Below, in pieces: positions 52,947 to 62,274 of a stretch of DNA of 64,000 nucleotides (the stretch's first letter is position 1; every line of letters begins with the position of its first letter). The notes beneath the pieces were generated by a model. The model was not told the DNA's origin, did not search any database, and was given only the letters and a program-made list of their open reading frames with translations. The DNA comes from Parafilimonas terrae (lineage in GTDB: Bacteria; Bacteroidota; Bacteroidia; Chitinophagales; Chitinophagaceae). The position numbers and the translations under genes were made by a program. Location: NCBI RefSeq assembly GCF_900115755.1, contig NZ_FOXQ01000005.1, positions 248,001 to 312,000 of the forward strand, in the 5' to 3' direction.

Positions 52947-53231
52947 TTAATTTTTATAATGATTGTTTTGCTGATTTTTTAACCGTTCATATTCCTGTTC
53001 ATCTGTAAAAATGCTCTTGCCCTGGTAGGCAGCAAGGTATTGCATGAGTATGCCAAAGCCCCAGCCAATGATTGGCCATATTGGCCAGAAATAAGAACCG
53101 GGCCCGGAAGAAAAATACCATACGGCAATTAAGAATGCATTTACTACAACATACACAGAAAAACTGCGCTTGAACATGGCTCTTTTTTTGGCTATTTTCC
53201 ATAGCGCTTCATCGCGTTCATCGTTATTCAT
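52947..53231 (-). CDS. 2TM-domain small membrane protein
   Basis: The 94-residue protein has a basic N-terminus (DEALWKIAKKRAMFKRSFSVY), two transmembrane helices (VVVNAFLIAVWYF and FWPIWPIIGWGFGILMQYL) and a polar tail. This is the 2TM domain found alone or fused to LytTR and histidine-kinase proteins in Bacteroidota. It sits between the DoxX-like and TPR-like genes in one minus-strand group. Confidence 0.85.
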   Translation of the reverse strand: MNNDERDEALWKIAKKRAMFKRSFSVYVVVNAFLIAVWYFSSGPGSYFWPIWPIIGWGFGILMQYLAAYQGKSIFTDEQEYERLKNQQNNHYKN

Positions 53232-53250
53232 ATATGATGGTTTTAGTTTC

Positions 53251-53697
53251 TTATTTAACCGCGAAATAATAAACCCAGGCTATAAAGAAAATTTGCTCCG
53301 GTATTCTGAACCACAAATAATTTATTCCGTTACCAGAGTAATCTGATTTTTCAAGATTCACTTTTTTCATAGCTGCATAAATATTCGCAGGCAGAATCAA
53401 CAAAAAAAATACAATCAATAAAATGCCTGTAATTTTTATAGTTGATGAAACAAGCAAGCCTACTGCTGCCAGCACTTCTATCATGCCGGTTATTAATACA
53501 ATTTGTTTTTTGGCTGAAAAGAATGGAGGCATCATCATAGCCATACCATCAGGAAATTTAAAATGACCCATAGCTGTAAATGAAAGCATGGCCGACATAG
53601 CAATTCTTCCGCTTAAATTAATTTCAGTACTACCGATTAAAGCCGTTATGCCAAGGCATAATACAAAAACTCCGATAAGAACAATTAATGGCTTCAT
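53251..53697 (-). CDS. DoxX-like membrane protein
   Basis: The 148-residue protein has four hydrophobic segments. MLSFTAMGHFKFPDGMAMMMPPFF and GMIEVLAAVGLLV match DoxX/DoxD-like proteins, whose role is poorly defined (possibly respiratory or redox). It is the first gene of a three-gene group (DoxX, 2TM, TPR) with 19 bp to the next. A small nested hairpin (53743-53775) lies upstream, after the TonB receptor gene. Confidence 0.8.
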   Translation of the reverse strand: MKPLIVLIGVFVLCLGITALIGSTEINLSGRIAMSAMLSFTAMGHFKFPDGMAMMMPPFFSAKKQIVLITGMIEVLAAVGLLVSSTIKITGILLIVFFLLILPANIYAAMKKVNLEKSDYSGNGINYLWFRIPEQIFFIAWVYYFAVK

Positions 53698-53810
53698 AAC
53701 AATTTCCAGGTTTTGCTGAACAATGCAGATAGCTTCATAATAACCGGCCTTACGCCTGCAAGGCGCAAAACCGGTATGTATATATGGATTGCTGCTTTCA
53801 ATATTTTGTT

Positions 53811-56042
53811 TTATAAATTATTATCAATCGCATCCTGGCTGCGGTCTATGCCCCAGCTTAAAAAGCAACCGATAAAATAACTGCGGTTTGCGGGCGGCAA
53901 CACAGCCTGTTTATTTAAACCATTAAACGAATAATTATATCCATAAACCTGCTTCTGGCCAAGCACATTGGTGGCGCTTGCAAACAACACAATAAATGTT
54001 TTTGCATTTTTCTTTCCAAGTGTTGGCAAATATTCTGCACTAATGCCCATGCTGTTATAATTGGGCGTTCGTCCGTGATCGTTTATTATATATTTATTAC
54101 CGGTTCCATTGTACAGAAAATTATAATAGGGCCTGCCTGTTGCAAAAGTGTAGGTAGCATTAAATCCCGCTTTCCATTTTGTAACAAATCTTTTTACAAC
54201 AAGCGATGCAGTATGATGCGCCGCAAATGTTGGCTCAAGCATTTCAGGATAGTTTGCATAATCCCTTTTTGTATCAAGATAAGAATAGCTTAACCAATAA
54301 TCAACGTTTTTAAATGTTGTTTTATCGCGCAAAAATAATTCAGCGCCTTTTGCAAAACCGGTTCCGCTGTTGTTATAGCTTGGAAAGCTTTTTACGAGAT
54401 CGTGATATTTTTTATAAAATGCTTCAACACGGAATATACGGTTGTTGGCTGTTTTTTGATAGTTAACAATGTAATGCGTTGCCCTCGTGTAACCAAGATT
54501 GGTGCTATAAAAAAGTTCATTGTTCAAAGGCTTTTGATAGAAGATACCATACGCCATTGATACCTGGCCGCCTTCGCTTGTTTTATATGCCATTGAAATG
54601 CGCGGTGCAATATTCGCCTGTTTTATTATAGATGAATATTCATAACGCCCGCCTATTTTTAAAGCAAGGTCATTCGTAAGATAAATATCTGTTTCAGCAA
54701 AAGCCGCTGCATAATTATCTTTTAAAGTGTTGCTGTAATTACTATCAATATTGATGTATTGATTAGGACTATATCCATACCAATACTCACCGCCAAAACG
54801 TATAGCGCTTAAACCACCCAGTCTTTTTTCAAACACTTCTTTTATCTGAAATAAATCCTGCCTGCTTTTTAAATGAAAGTTCTTGCTAATCCACGGCTGG
54901 TAGTTGAATGTTTTATCATTGTTGGAAGAATCCTGCACCTGCTGGCTTATATCATCGCGGTTAGTGCTGTAGGAGAGGCCAAGGTTCATTTTCCAGCCAT
55001 TACCTAAAGTTTGCCTCCAGCTAAGATTATTATACCAGTTGTGATTAACAATGTTGTAAGCATCTTTATAAATGCTGCTGTCAATATCGGACCTGCGTAA
55101 GCCAAGATGGTTATAATTAAACGTTGTGTAATACTTAATGATACCGCCGTTTGTTTTTATGCGGAAGTTGGCATCGCCGGAATGAAATTCGGGCATATCA
55201 AAATAATCTGGCGTTTGTTTTACGATCTTAAAATATACATAAGGATTAGCATAATTATAATCAACGCCCCAGGAAAAGTTTTTCTTTTTTGAAAGCTTTT
55301 GAATACCGCCACCAACAACTATGGGAGAAACAATGGCATTACCTGCAGTGCTGTCAGGAAAATCTATTGACTCAAGAATAACTGCAGATGATAAAGCCTG
55401 GCCATATAAAGCTGAATAACCACCAGTTGAAAATACAGTTCCTTTAAACAAAAAAGGGGAGAAGCGGCCACGTGTTGCAATATCTGGAACGCTGGTATAA
55501 TATGGGTTGTTTACCAATGTTCCGTCAATAAACTGTTGTGTTTCTTCACCGGTGCCGCCGCGCACAAATAAACCTTGCTGATTGCCTATTTGCTGTGCGC
55601 CGGGCAATGTTTTTAACGCAGCAGTTATGTCTGCATTGGCTCCCGCCGTTGTAGCAATATCAATAGAGTTAAGCACCGTTGCAGCACGTTTATTATCGCC
55701 TGCTTCAAAAGCACCTGCGGTTACCGTTACCGCTTTTAATTCATTAAATTTTGGCTTTAATGAAACATTCATTGTTAAAGGCTGACCATTTAAAACAACA
55801 GGTGCTTCATAGTCTTCAAAATCATTGCTGGTAATAGTTATAGTATGTGTGCCTGCTTCTGTTGTTGTAAAACTGAAATTACCTGATGAATCGGAGGTAG
55901 TGCCGTCGTAAGAATCTTTCACGGTAATGCTGGCGGCAATAATCGGTTTTCCCCTATTATCTTTTAAATGACCGGAAATTTTGGTTTGCGCTATTGCACT
56001 TATCCCTAAAAACAAGAAACATATAATAAGGAAATTTTTCAT
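53811..56042 (-). CDS. TonB-dependent outer-membrane receptor
   Basis: The protein has about 743 residues from the ATG at 56042 (MKNFLIICFLFLGISAIAQ, signal peptide). A carboxypeptidase-regulatory-like domain comes first (ISGHLKDNRGKPIIAASITVKDSYDGTTSDSSGNFSF). The plug follows (GAFEAGDNKRAATVLNSIDIATTAGANADITAALKTLPGAQQ...LFVRGGTGEETQQFIDGTLVNN), then the beta-barrel to the C-terminus. No SusD partner is adjacent, so it probably imports a metal complex or small ligand rather than glycans. The substrate is unknown. Confidence 0.9.
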   Translation of the reverse strand: MKNFLIICFLFLGISAIAQTKISGHLKDNRGKPIIAASITVKDSYDGTTSDSSGNFSFTTTEAGTHTITITSNDFEDYEAPVVLNGQPLTMNVSLKPKFNELKAVTVTAGAFEAGDNKRAATVLNSIDIATTAGANADITAALKTLPGAQQIGNQQGLFVRGGTGEETQQFIDGTLVNNPYYTSVPDIATRGRFSPFLFKGTVFSTGGYSALYGQALSSAVILESIDFPDSTAGNAIVSPIVVGGGIQKLSKKKNFSWGVDYNYANPYVYFKIVKQTPDYFDMPEFHSGDANFRIKTNGGIIKYYTTFNYNHLGLRRSDIDSSIYKDAYNIVNHNWYNNLSWRQTLGNGWKMNLGLSYSTNRDDISQQVQDSSNNDKTFNYQPWISKNFHLKSRQDLFQIKEVFEKRLGGLSAIRFGGEYWYGYSPNQYINIDSNYSNTLKDNYAAAFAETDIYLTNDLALKIGGRYEYSSIIKQANIAPRISMAYKTSEGGQVSMAYGIFYQKPLNNELFYSTNLGYTRATHYIVNYQKTANNRIFRVEAFYKKYHDLVKSFPSYNNSGTGFAKGAELFLRDKTTFKNVDYWLSYSYLDTKRDYANYPEMLEPTFAAHHTASLVVKRFVTKWKAGFNATYTFATGRPYYNFLYNGTGNKYIINDHGRTPNYNSMGISAEYLPTLGKKNAKTFIVLFASATNVLGQKQVYGYNYSFNGLNKQAVLPPANRSYFIGCFLSWGIDRSQDAIDNNL

Positions 56043-56313
56043 TAAGCCGCGTTTCAATTTTCTTTCACAAACGTAGAGTAGTTTATAATATAAACCAAAT
56101 TATATTTTAAATTTCCGGATTGTTTTTCGGTGAATAGCGGTTTAAAGAAGGTAAAGATGATGGTTGATTAACCTAGAAAACAAACTATAAAAACATTGAT
56201 TATTTATTGCTTTCAACTCTTCCAGCAACTATTGTTATAAAGGTGTTATAAGCTTAGTCCTGCTTAATCTTTTTCCAATATTCAGCATCTTAAATAACGT
56301 AAATACAATCAAT

Positions 56314-56709
56314 ATGAAAAAGATAACAATTATAATTCTTTCATTCATGCTTGCTGCAGGTACTGTATCTGCGCAAAAGGTAGTTGTAAGGCCCAGGCCT
56401 GTCCCGGTTGCACCACATCCGAGGGTAGTTTATTATCCAAGACCTTATTATAACCCTTATTGGAATCCATATTTTTATGGAGGTTTAGGTTTTAACTTAT
56501 ATAATCGCCCGGCCTACCGGAATCATGTTACCAAAATGGAGAGGCAAATACAGGACATAGAAAACGATTATAAGGACCGGATTGAATCTGTGAGATCTGA
56601 TAATGATTTAACAGGCAAGGAGAGGAGGCAAAAAGTTCGCGAATTAAAGCATGAACGCAACCAGGAAATTGCTAATTTTAAAAGCAATTATTATAAACAG
56701 TTTGAATAA
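56314..56709 (+). CDS. Small secreted Pro/Tyr-rich protein with C-terminal coiled coil
   Basis: The 131-residue protein has a signal peptide (MKKITIIILSFMLAAGTVSAQ). A Pro/Tyr/Arg-rich segment (RPRPVPVAPHPRVVYYPRPYYNPYW) is followed by a charged helix (VTKMERQIQDIENDYKDRIESVR). No family is recognised. Gly/Tyr-rich proteins of this kind are common in Bacteroidota envelopes. It has its own bidirectional terminator. Confidence 0.75.
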   Translation: MKKITIIILSFMLAAGTVSAQKVVVRPRPVPVAPHPRVVYYPRPYYNPYWNPYFYGGLGFNLYNRPAYRNHVTKMERQIQDIENDYKDRIESVRSDNDLTGKERRQKVRELKHERNQEIANFKSNYYKQFE

Positions 56710-56733
56710 TAAATAAGTTTTAAAACAATTTTT

Positions 56734-56772
56734 AAAAAGCGGCCTGCAAAAAAATTTGCAGGCCGCTTTTTT
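56734..56772. terminator. Strong bidirectional intrinsic terminator
   Basis: TAAAAAGCGGCCTGCAAA and TTTGCAGGCCGCTTTTT pair almost perfectly around AAAA, with A/T runs on both sides. It ends both the small secreted gene and the convergent CsbD gene. Confidence 0.95.
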
Positions 56773-56782
56773 ACATGGAATA

Positions 56783-56974
56783 TTAATTTGTTTCTCCTTT
56801 TAGCCATTTAACCAGCTCATCGCGGGTTTTACCGGTTTTCTGCTGAATACGGCCCCACAGTTCATCGTCTTTACCTTCTTCGTGTTTTAAATCATCATCA
56901 GTAAGATCGCCGAATGCCTGCTTTAATTTTCCTTTCCATTCATTCCACATTCCTTTAATTTCAAGTTTGTCCAT
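56783..56974 (-). CDS. CsbD-family stress protein
   Basis: The protein has 63 residues from the ATG at 56974 ([29 protein letters not shown]). The remainder [25 protein letters not shown] is the usual CsbD length and pattern. CsbD-like proteins are induced by stress, with no defined biochemistry. The frame could extend to 57040, but the extra residues ([14 protein letters not shown]) are unlike the family. Confidence 0.9.
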
Positions 56975-57182
56975 AAAAGAAATTTTTTGGTTAACAATGC
57001 TGATGTTAACGCCAGAACTATACCACAAGTGAATACTCATTAAGACGCTGCTGATTTAAAAATTTACAATCATTTATTGTTGCTATAAATACACAGAAAC
57101 ATTTTAGAATGAACAGCATTTAAAATAAAAACTATCAGCTTCATTATATTTTTTAATTTTCACATCAATCAAATTACTGTTT

Positions 57183-59246
57183 ATGAAAAGCATAATTTTT
57201 ATATTCCTTGTTTTTGGTTTTTATGCAAATGCGCAAACAAAATTTCAGCCGCCAGCAACGCCTTCCATCCCTGTTGTAGATACATTGCATGGCGTTTTAC
57301 TAACTGATAATTACCGCTGGCTTGAAGACAAAACTGATTCAAACGTTATTGCGTGGACAAAAGCCCAACATGATTATGGTATTGAGTATTTAAATTCAAC
57401 ACAAAAAATACACGACGGATTAAAAAATGATATCGCCAATTATATTGATATGGATTATGAAGGCCCTTTGAATAAAGAAGGTAAGAGGGTTTTTCAAACC
57501 GTTAAAAGAAAAGGTGATAAACAATATAAACTTTATACCATTTTAAATGGCAAACCGGTTCTTATATGGGATCCTGTTAAGCTTGATACATCGGGTAACA
57601 CATCTACACAAGGCATTGCTTACAGCTATGATGGCGAACGCGCTGCAATAAGTGTTCAGAAAAGCGGCGCAGAAATTTCTTCAACTTATATTATAGATAC
57701 AAAAACAGGAAAGATATTATATCCTGCGCTTGAAAACACATTCGGTTATCAATGGACAAAAGATCAGCAACATGCATATTTTACCATTCGCACACAGGAT
57801 GATGTAAACAAACAAACACCATTAAAAACTTATTTATGGAAAGTTGGCGATCCAATAAGCAAAGCAAAATTTATTGGTACAACGAAAGATGCAAAGAATA
57901 GTTTTTTTGTTTACGATAACCGCTACAGCAATGTGAGTTTTTATGGCGAAGGCGATTTTTACAGCAACAAAGCATATATGTTTAAAACCGGGACAACAGA
58001 TTCCGGAAGATTGATTTACCAGGGAGAAAAATCGAATGCTTATCCTGAAGCCATTGGTGATAAATTATACATTTTTACCAACGATAATGCACCTAATTAC
58101 CGGCTTATGGTTGCCGGTGTAGATAATCCTGAATACAGTAACTGGAAAACATTAATTCCCGAGAGCGAAACGGTGATGCAGGGTTATGTTGTTACAAAGC
58201 ACAACATCATTATCCAGGATAAAAAAGATATTCAAAGCAGGCTTACTTTATATGATTTTGATGGCAACAAAATAAAACAGCTCGAACTGCCCGAAACAGG
58301 TAATGTTGCAGGTATAGGTTATGACCGCGAAGAAGATTCTGTTTACCTCACGTTAAACACATTTACATCCACACCTAAAACATTTGTTGCTTCGGCCAAT
58401 GATTTTAAATGGCGTTTGTATTATCAAAGAATATTGCCGGTTGATATGAGCAATATTGTTGGCGAGATTAAATTCTTTTTTTCCAAAGGCAGTACGAAAG
58501 TACCGGCATTTGTTGTGCATAGAAAAGATATTAAGTTAGATGGCAATAATCCTGTTCTGCTGAATGCTTATGGCGGTTTCCAGGCGGGCATTCAACCGGG
58601 CTATTTTGGTTTTTATGCCTCGTTAATAAATCGCGGCGTTATTGTAGTGCAGGCCGGCATTCGCGGCGGCGATGAATATGGTGAGAAATGGCACCGCGAT
58701 GGCATGCTTGATAAAAAGCAAAACTGCTTTGATGATTTTTACAGTTGCGCAGAATGGCTTATTAAAGAAGGCTATACAAACACCAATAAAATAGTTGCTA
58801 TTGGCGGCAGCAATGGCGGATTATTAATGGGTGCTGCAGCCACGCAGCGGCCCGATCTTTTTAAAGCCATTGTTTGTGAAGTGCCTTTGCTTGATATGTT
58901 GCGTTATGATAAATTCCTGATTGCCCGTTACTGGATTCCCGAATATGGTACGGCAGACAGCGCTAAAGATTTCAGATGGCTATTGCGTTATTCACCTTAT
59001 CAAAATATTCGTAAGGGTGTAAACATGCCCACGATGCTTGTAACGGCCGGTGCTAACGACAGTCGCGTTGACCCCATGAATGCGAAGAAATTTATTGCCG
59101 CAGCCCAAAATAATGACGGGCAAATAAGCCCGGTAATTTTGCACATGGATTATAACAGTGGGCATGGCAGCGGGCAAAGCACCAAACAATCTATTGATAA
59201 CTGGAGTTTTATTTTTGAATTCATATTGAATCAGCTGCAGTTATAA
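57183..59246 (+). CDS. Prolyl oligopeptidase, S9A family, secreted
   Basis: The 687-residue protein has a signal peptide (MKSIIFIFLVFGFYANAQ). A seven-bladed propeller (about residues 70-420) is followed by an alpha/beta-hydrolase domain. The nucleophile is Ser543 in GGSNGG. Asp in ANDSRVDPMNAKKF and His in NSGHGSGQS complete the triad. It cleaves short peptides after proline. It acts in the periplasm. Confidence 0.94.
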   Translation: MKSIIFIFLVFGFYANAQTKFQPPATPSIPVVDTLHGVLLTDNYRWLEDKTDSNVIAWTKAQHDYGIEYLNSTQKIHDGLKNDIANYIDMDYEGPLNKEGKRVFQTVKRKGDKQYKLYTILNGKPVLIWDPVKLDTSGNTSTQGIAYSYDGERAAISVQKSGAEISSTYIIDTKTGKILYPALENTFGYQWTKDQQHAYFTIRTQDDVNKQTPLKTYLWKVGDPISKAKFIGTTKDAKNSFFVYDNRYSNVSFYGEGDFYSNKAYMFKTGTTDSGRLIYQGEKSNAYPEAIGDKLYIFTNDNAPNYRLMVAGVDNPEYSNWKTLIPESETVMQGYVVTKHNIIIQDKKDIQSRLTLYDFDGNKIKQLELPETGNVAGIGYDREEDSVYLTLNTFTSTPKTFVASANDFKWRLYYQRILPVDMSNIVGEIKFFFSKGSTKVPAFVVHRKDIKLDGNNPVLLNAYGGFQAGIQPGYFGFYASLINRGVIVVQAGIRGGDEYGEKWHRDGMLDKKQNCFDDFYSCAEWLIKEGYTNTNKIVAIGGSNGGLLMGAAATQRPDLFKAIVCEVPLLDMLRYDKFLIARYWIPEYGTADSAKDFRWLLRYSPYQNIRKGVNMPTMLVTAGANDSRVDPMNAKKFIAAAQNNDGQISPVILHMDYNSGHGSGQSTKQSIDNWSFIFEFILNQLQL

Positions 59247-59258
59247 CTCCCGGCGCCT

Positions 59259-59289
59259 TTTGTATTACCCACATTGAAGCTTAACTTTG
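59259..59289 (+). promoter_or_regulatory. Consensus promoter TTTG-N19-TAACTTTG
   Basis: TTTG (59259-59262) and TAACTTTG (59282-59289) are exactly 19 bp apart, a full Bacteroidota consensus. The -7 box ends five bases before the ATG at 59295, so the transcript should start at or next to the start codon. Confidence 0.8.
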
Positions 59290-59294
59290 TGCGT

Positions 59295-59471
59295 ATGGGC
59301 ATCTGGCGACAAATACAGGAATATCTTTTCATAAAAAAACGCGACCCGAACGCCCCAAGCAATTCTTATATCAAGATGATGCACGGCATGAACCGCATTT
59401 CATTGCTGCTGTTTATAGTGTGCCTTATAATTATGCTGGTAAGGTTTATTATTATTCCTTTGTTCAGATAA
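59295..59471 (+). CDS. DUF6728-like small membrane protein
   Basis: The protein has 58 residues from the ATG at 59295: MGIWRQIQEYLFIKKRDPNA, then one transmembrane helix (ISLLLFIVCLIIMLVRFIII). This matches the DUF6728 type of small Bacteroidota membrane proteins. The TTG at 59274 lies before the promoter and is rejected. The transcript is likely leaderless. Function is unknown. Confidence 0.8.
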   Translation: MGIWRQIQEYLFIKKRDPNAPSNSYIKMMHGMNRISLLLFIVCLIIMLVRFIIIPLFR

Positions 59472-59504
59472 AATTATAAAATACTGATAATCAATGGTTA
59501 GCGA

Positions 59505-60269
59505 TTAGTTTATGAAGTCTGTGCGCCTTCCCCTTTTCAGGAACATATAATTTTTATAGCACTGCTCAATGTAGTATCCCAGTTCAAGGTCATTCATTAA
59601 TTGAAGTTCTTCATAAGATGGCCTGTAAAAATCCATAAAAGAATTCAGCTCTGTGCTATCAAGCTTTGTTAGCCTTTTTACGAGATATTTTGTGTAGCGG
59701 TGATCAATGTATTTATCCTGTTCATCCTGCAATAATCTTTGCTGGAAAGACAGCATCTGTTTATTTCGCCTGAAACGAAAGGCATTGATAATTTCATCAA
59801 GATCCAGCGCTGCAGTTACGCTGCCTGGAACATAAGATTGAGCGCTTGGCGAACTCTGCGAAAACCGTATGCCGGGCTTACGATAATTAAATGCCTTCAC
59901 ATAAGCTTCCCTGTTTGTAACGGAATCAAACCTGTAATCTCTTGTTTGCACTTTTACTTCGGGCAACCATTTGGCATCAACATATAAAGCAATATCGAAA
60001 TTTTGCGGATGCGTTATGGTGTCTGACGGGTACTTCTGCGTTTGCTTATTCAGGTAACTAAACCAAACAGAATCATTTCTTCCCACATAAATAGAATAAT
60101 GGCCGAGAGAGTCGCTGATAGTATGCCTGCCCTGCACTGTTTGTATTGTTACGGCTGTAAGCGGCGCTTTACTGTAATAATCTGAAACGGTGCCACTGAT
60201 AACAACCTGGCTGCGGACAGTAATTGTTAACAGCAAAAAGAGGCAAGGAAAAAAAAGCTTCGGTTTCAA
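59505..60269 (-). CDS. Secreted carboxypeptidase-regulatory-like domain protein
   Basis: The 254-residue protein starts MKPKLFFPCLFLLLTITVRSQ (signal peptide). A CarboxypepD_reg-like beta-sandwich (ISGTVSDYYSKAPLTAVTIQTVQGRHTISDSLGHYSIYV) precedes a helical C-terminal part. No barrel follows, so it is not a receptor. Function is unknown; the protein is probably periplasmic or surface-attached. Confidence 0.82.
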   Translation of the reverse strand: MKPKLFFPCLFLLLTITVRSQVVISGTVSDYYSKAPLTAVTIQTVQGRHTISDSLGHYSIYVGRNDSVWFSYLNKQTQKYPSDTITHPQNFDIALYVDAKWLPEVKVQTRDYRFDSVTNREAYVKAFNYRKPGIRFSQSSPSAQSYVPGSVTAALDLDEIINAFRFRRNKQMLSFQQRLLQDEQDKYIDHRYTKYLVKRLTKLDSTELNSFMDFYRPSYEELQLMNDLELGYYIEQCYKNYMFLKRGRRTDFIN

Positions 60270-60337
60270 TTAATTACGTTGAAGTGTAATATTACAATGA
60301 GTATGAAAATAATCGCGCAATCAAAAGTTAAAGGTTT

Positions 60338-62206
60338 TCATCTTCCCATATAAACCATCAGTATTTGCACATCGCTGGGATTTACGCCAGAAATACGGCT
60401 TGCCTGGCCGAGCGTTCTGGGCCTGATTTTTTTAAACTTTTGCAACGCCTCTGCACTTAGTGCAGACACTTTATCGTAATTAAAACTTTCAGGAATCAAA
60501 GCATTTTCCATAGCTGACATACGTTGCGCCAGTTCCTGCTCCTTTTCAATGTAACGCTCATATTTTACCTGGATTTCAGCCTGTTCAATTATATCCCTTG
60601 AAAAAGAATGCAGTCTTTCCCGCAATGCAGGAATTTCTTCTATCATTTCCGGAAGAGTAACGTCAGGCCTCAGCAATAACCTCATGGTTTTTTGCTTCTC
60701 TTCTATTTCAGCGGAATTAATTTTTTTAAGGTAAATATTTGCTTCTGCCGGCAATAACGAATAAGATTGGAGTACAGTTTTAATTTCTTCAACACCTTTT
60801 TGTTTGGCTAATACCAATTCCATTCTCTCCTGGCTGGCCAGCCCTAACCGGAAGCTTTTTTCAGTAAGGCGTAAATCAGCATTGTCCTGCCGCAAAAGTG
60901 TTCTGAACTCCGCACGGCTTGTAAACATGCGGTAAGGTTCTTCCGTTCCTTTACTAATAAGGTCATCAATCAAAACACCAATGTAGGCTTCATCCCGGTT
61001 TAATATAAGCGGTTCACTTTCAATAACTTTCTGATGAGCATTTATTCCGGCCATTAATCCCTGGCAGGCGGCTTCTTCATAGCCGGTAGTTCCATTAATT
61101 TGTCCCGCAAAGAAAAGATTGTCTATAATTTTTGTTTCAAGAGAATGTTTTAACTGGGTTGGCGGAAAATAATCATATTCTATGGCATATCCCGGCCTGA
61201 ACATTTTAGCGTTCTCAAATCCGGGCATTTTGCGGATTGCTTCGTATTGAGTGTCTTCCGGCAAAGAAGTTGAAAAGCCGTTTACATATATTTCAACCGT
61301 ATTAAAGCCTTCCGGTTCAACAAATATCTGGTGGCGGTCACGCTCAGCGAAGCGGTTTATTTTGTCTTCTATGCTGGGGCAATACCTTGGACCGGTTCCT
61401 TCTATGCGGCCACAAAACATCGGGCTCCTGTCAAACCCTTTCTTTAATGTTTCATGAACTTCCTTATTTGTGTAAGTAATGTGGCAAGGCAACTGTTCAG
61501 AAGCTTTTATTGTGTTTACAGGCAAAAAAGAAAACCCAGTTATCTCTTCGTCCCCTTGTTGAACTTCCATCGCACTATACTTCAGGCTACGGCCATCAAT
61601 TCTCGGCGGCGTTCCCGTTTTTAGCCGGTCGCTTTCAAAACCCAGTTCCACTAACTGCTCTGTAATGCCCGTAGCATTTTTTTCCGATATTCTTCCACCA
61701 CCAAAATTCTTCTCCCCTATATGAATAATGCCATTTAAAAATGTCCCGCTGGTAATTATAACAGTCTTAGATTGTATCTGGTGACCCAAGCCGGTAATCA
61801 CACCATTCGCTCTACTGTCTTTTACGAGAATTCCTTTAACCGTATCCTGGTAGAAATCAACATTTTCAGTTTGCTCGAGCATTGTTCGCCAGGTTGAGGC
61901 AAAAAGCATCCTGTCGCTTTGCGCTCTTGGGCTCCACATTGCAGGGCCTTTGCTTTTATTAAGCATTCTGAACTGAATCATGCTTTTATCTGTAACAATG
62001 CCGCTATAACCGCCCAAAGCATCAATCTCCCGCACAATCTGGCCTTTGGCAATGCCCCCCATGGCAGGATTACAGCTCATTTGGGCTATTGTCTGCATAT
62101 TCATGGTAATTAGCAGCACTTTACTGCCCAAATTGGCAGCAGATGCCGCAGCTTCACAGCCTGCATGACCTGCACCAACAACTATTACATCATATTCCGG
62201 AAACAT
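60338..62206 (-). CDS. mnmG: tRNA uridine-5-carboxymethylaminomethyl modification enzyme MnmG
   Basis: MnmG (GidA) and MnmE install cmnm5U34 in tRNAs. The 622-residue protein has the FAD motif VVGAGHAGCEAAASAANLG, CNPAMGGIAKGQIVREIDALGG and LKTGTPPRIDGRSL. NGTTGYEEAACQGLMAG is in the core. A TATCTTTG -7 box four bases before the ATG and a parS-like site further upstream lie in its promoter. mnmG is often near the replication origin; here it fits that picture. Confidence 0.96.
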   Translation of the reverse strand: MFPEYDVIVVGAGHAGCEAAASAANLGSKVLLITMNMQTIAQMSCNPAMGGIAKGQIVREIDALGGYSGIVTDKSMIQFRMLNKSKGPAMWSPRAQSDRMLFASTWRTMLEQTENVDFYQDTVKGILVKDSRANGVITGLGHQIQSKTVIITSGTFLNGIIHIGEKNFGGGRISEKNATGITEQLVELGFESDRLKTGTPPRIDGRSLKYSAMEVQQGDEEITGFSFLPVNTIKASEQLPCHITYTNKEVHETLKKGFDRSPMFCGRIEGTGPRYCPSIEDKINRFAERDRHQIFVEPEGFNTVEIYVNGFSTSLPEDTQYEAIRKMPGFENAKMFRPGYAIEYDYFPPTQLKHSLETKIIDNLFFAGQINGTTGYEEAACQGLMAGINAHQKVIESEPLILNRDEAYIGVLIDDLISKGTEEPYRMFTSRAEFRTLLRQDNADLRLTEKSFRLGLASQERMELVLAKQKGVEEIKTVLQSYSLLPAEANIYLKKINSAEIEEKQKTMRLLLRPDVTLPEMIEEIPALRERLHSFSRDIIEQAEIQVKYERYIEKEQELAQRMSAMENALIPESFNYDKVSALSAEALQKFKKIRPRTLGQASRISGVNPSDVQILMVYMGR

Positions 62207-62210
62207 TTGG

Positions 62211-62218
62211 CAAAGATA
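62211..62218 (-). promoter_or_regulatory. -7 box of mnmG
   Basis: The minus-strand sequence TATCTTTG fully matches TAnnTTTG and ends four bases before the mnmG ATG (62206). The parS-like site at 62227-62242 starts nine bases further upstream, in the -33 region. Confidence 0.6.
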
Positions 62219-62226
62219 AACGCATG

Positions 62227-62242
62227 TTTTTCACGTGAAACA
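62227..62242. promoter_or_regulatory. parS-like ParB binding site 1
   Basis: TTTTTCACGTGAAACA matches the conserved parS 16-mer TGTTTCACGTGAAACA at 15 of 16 positions. It lies in the mnmG promoter. ParB/Spo0J binds such sites to segregate the origin region. Confidence 0.75.
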
Positions 62243-62274
62243 TTTTAAACAAGCCTTTAGGTATATAAGGAGTA

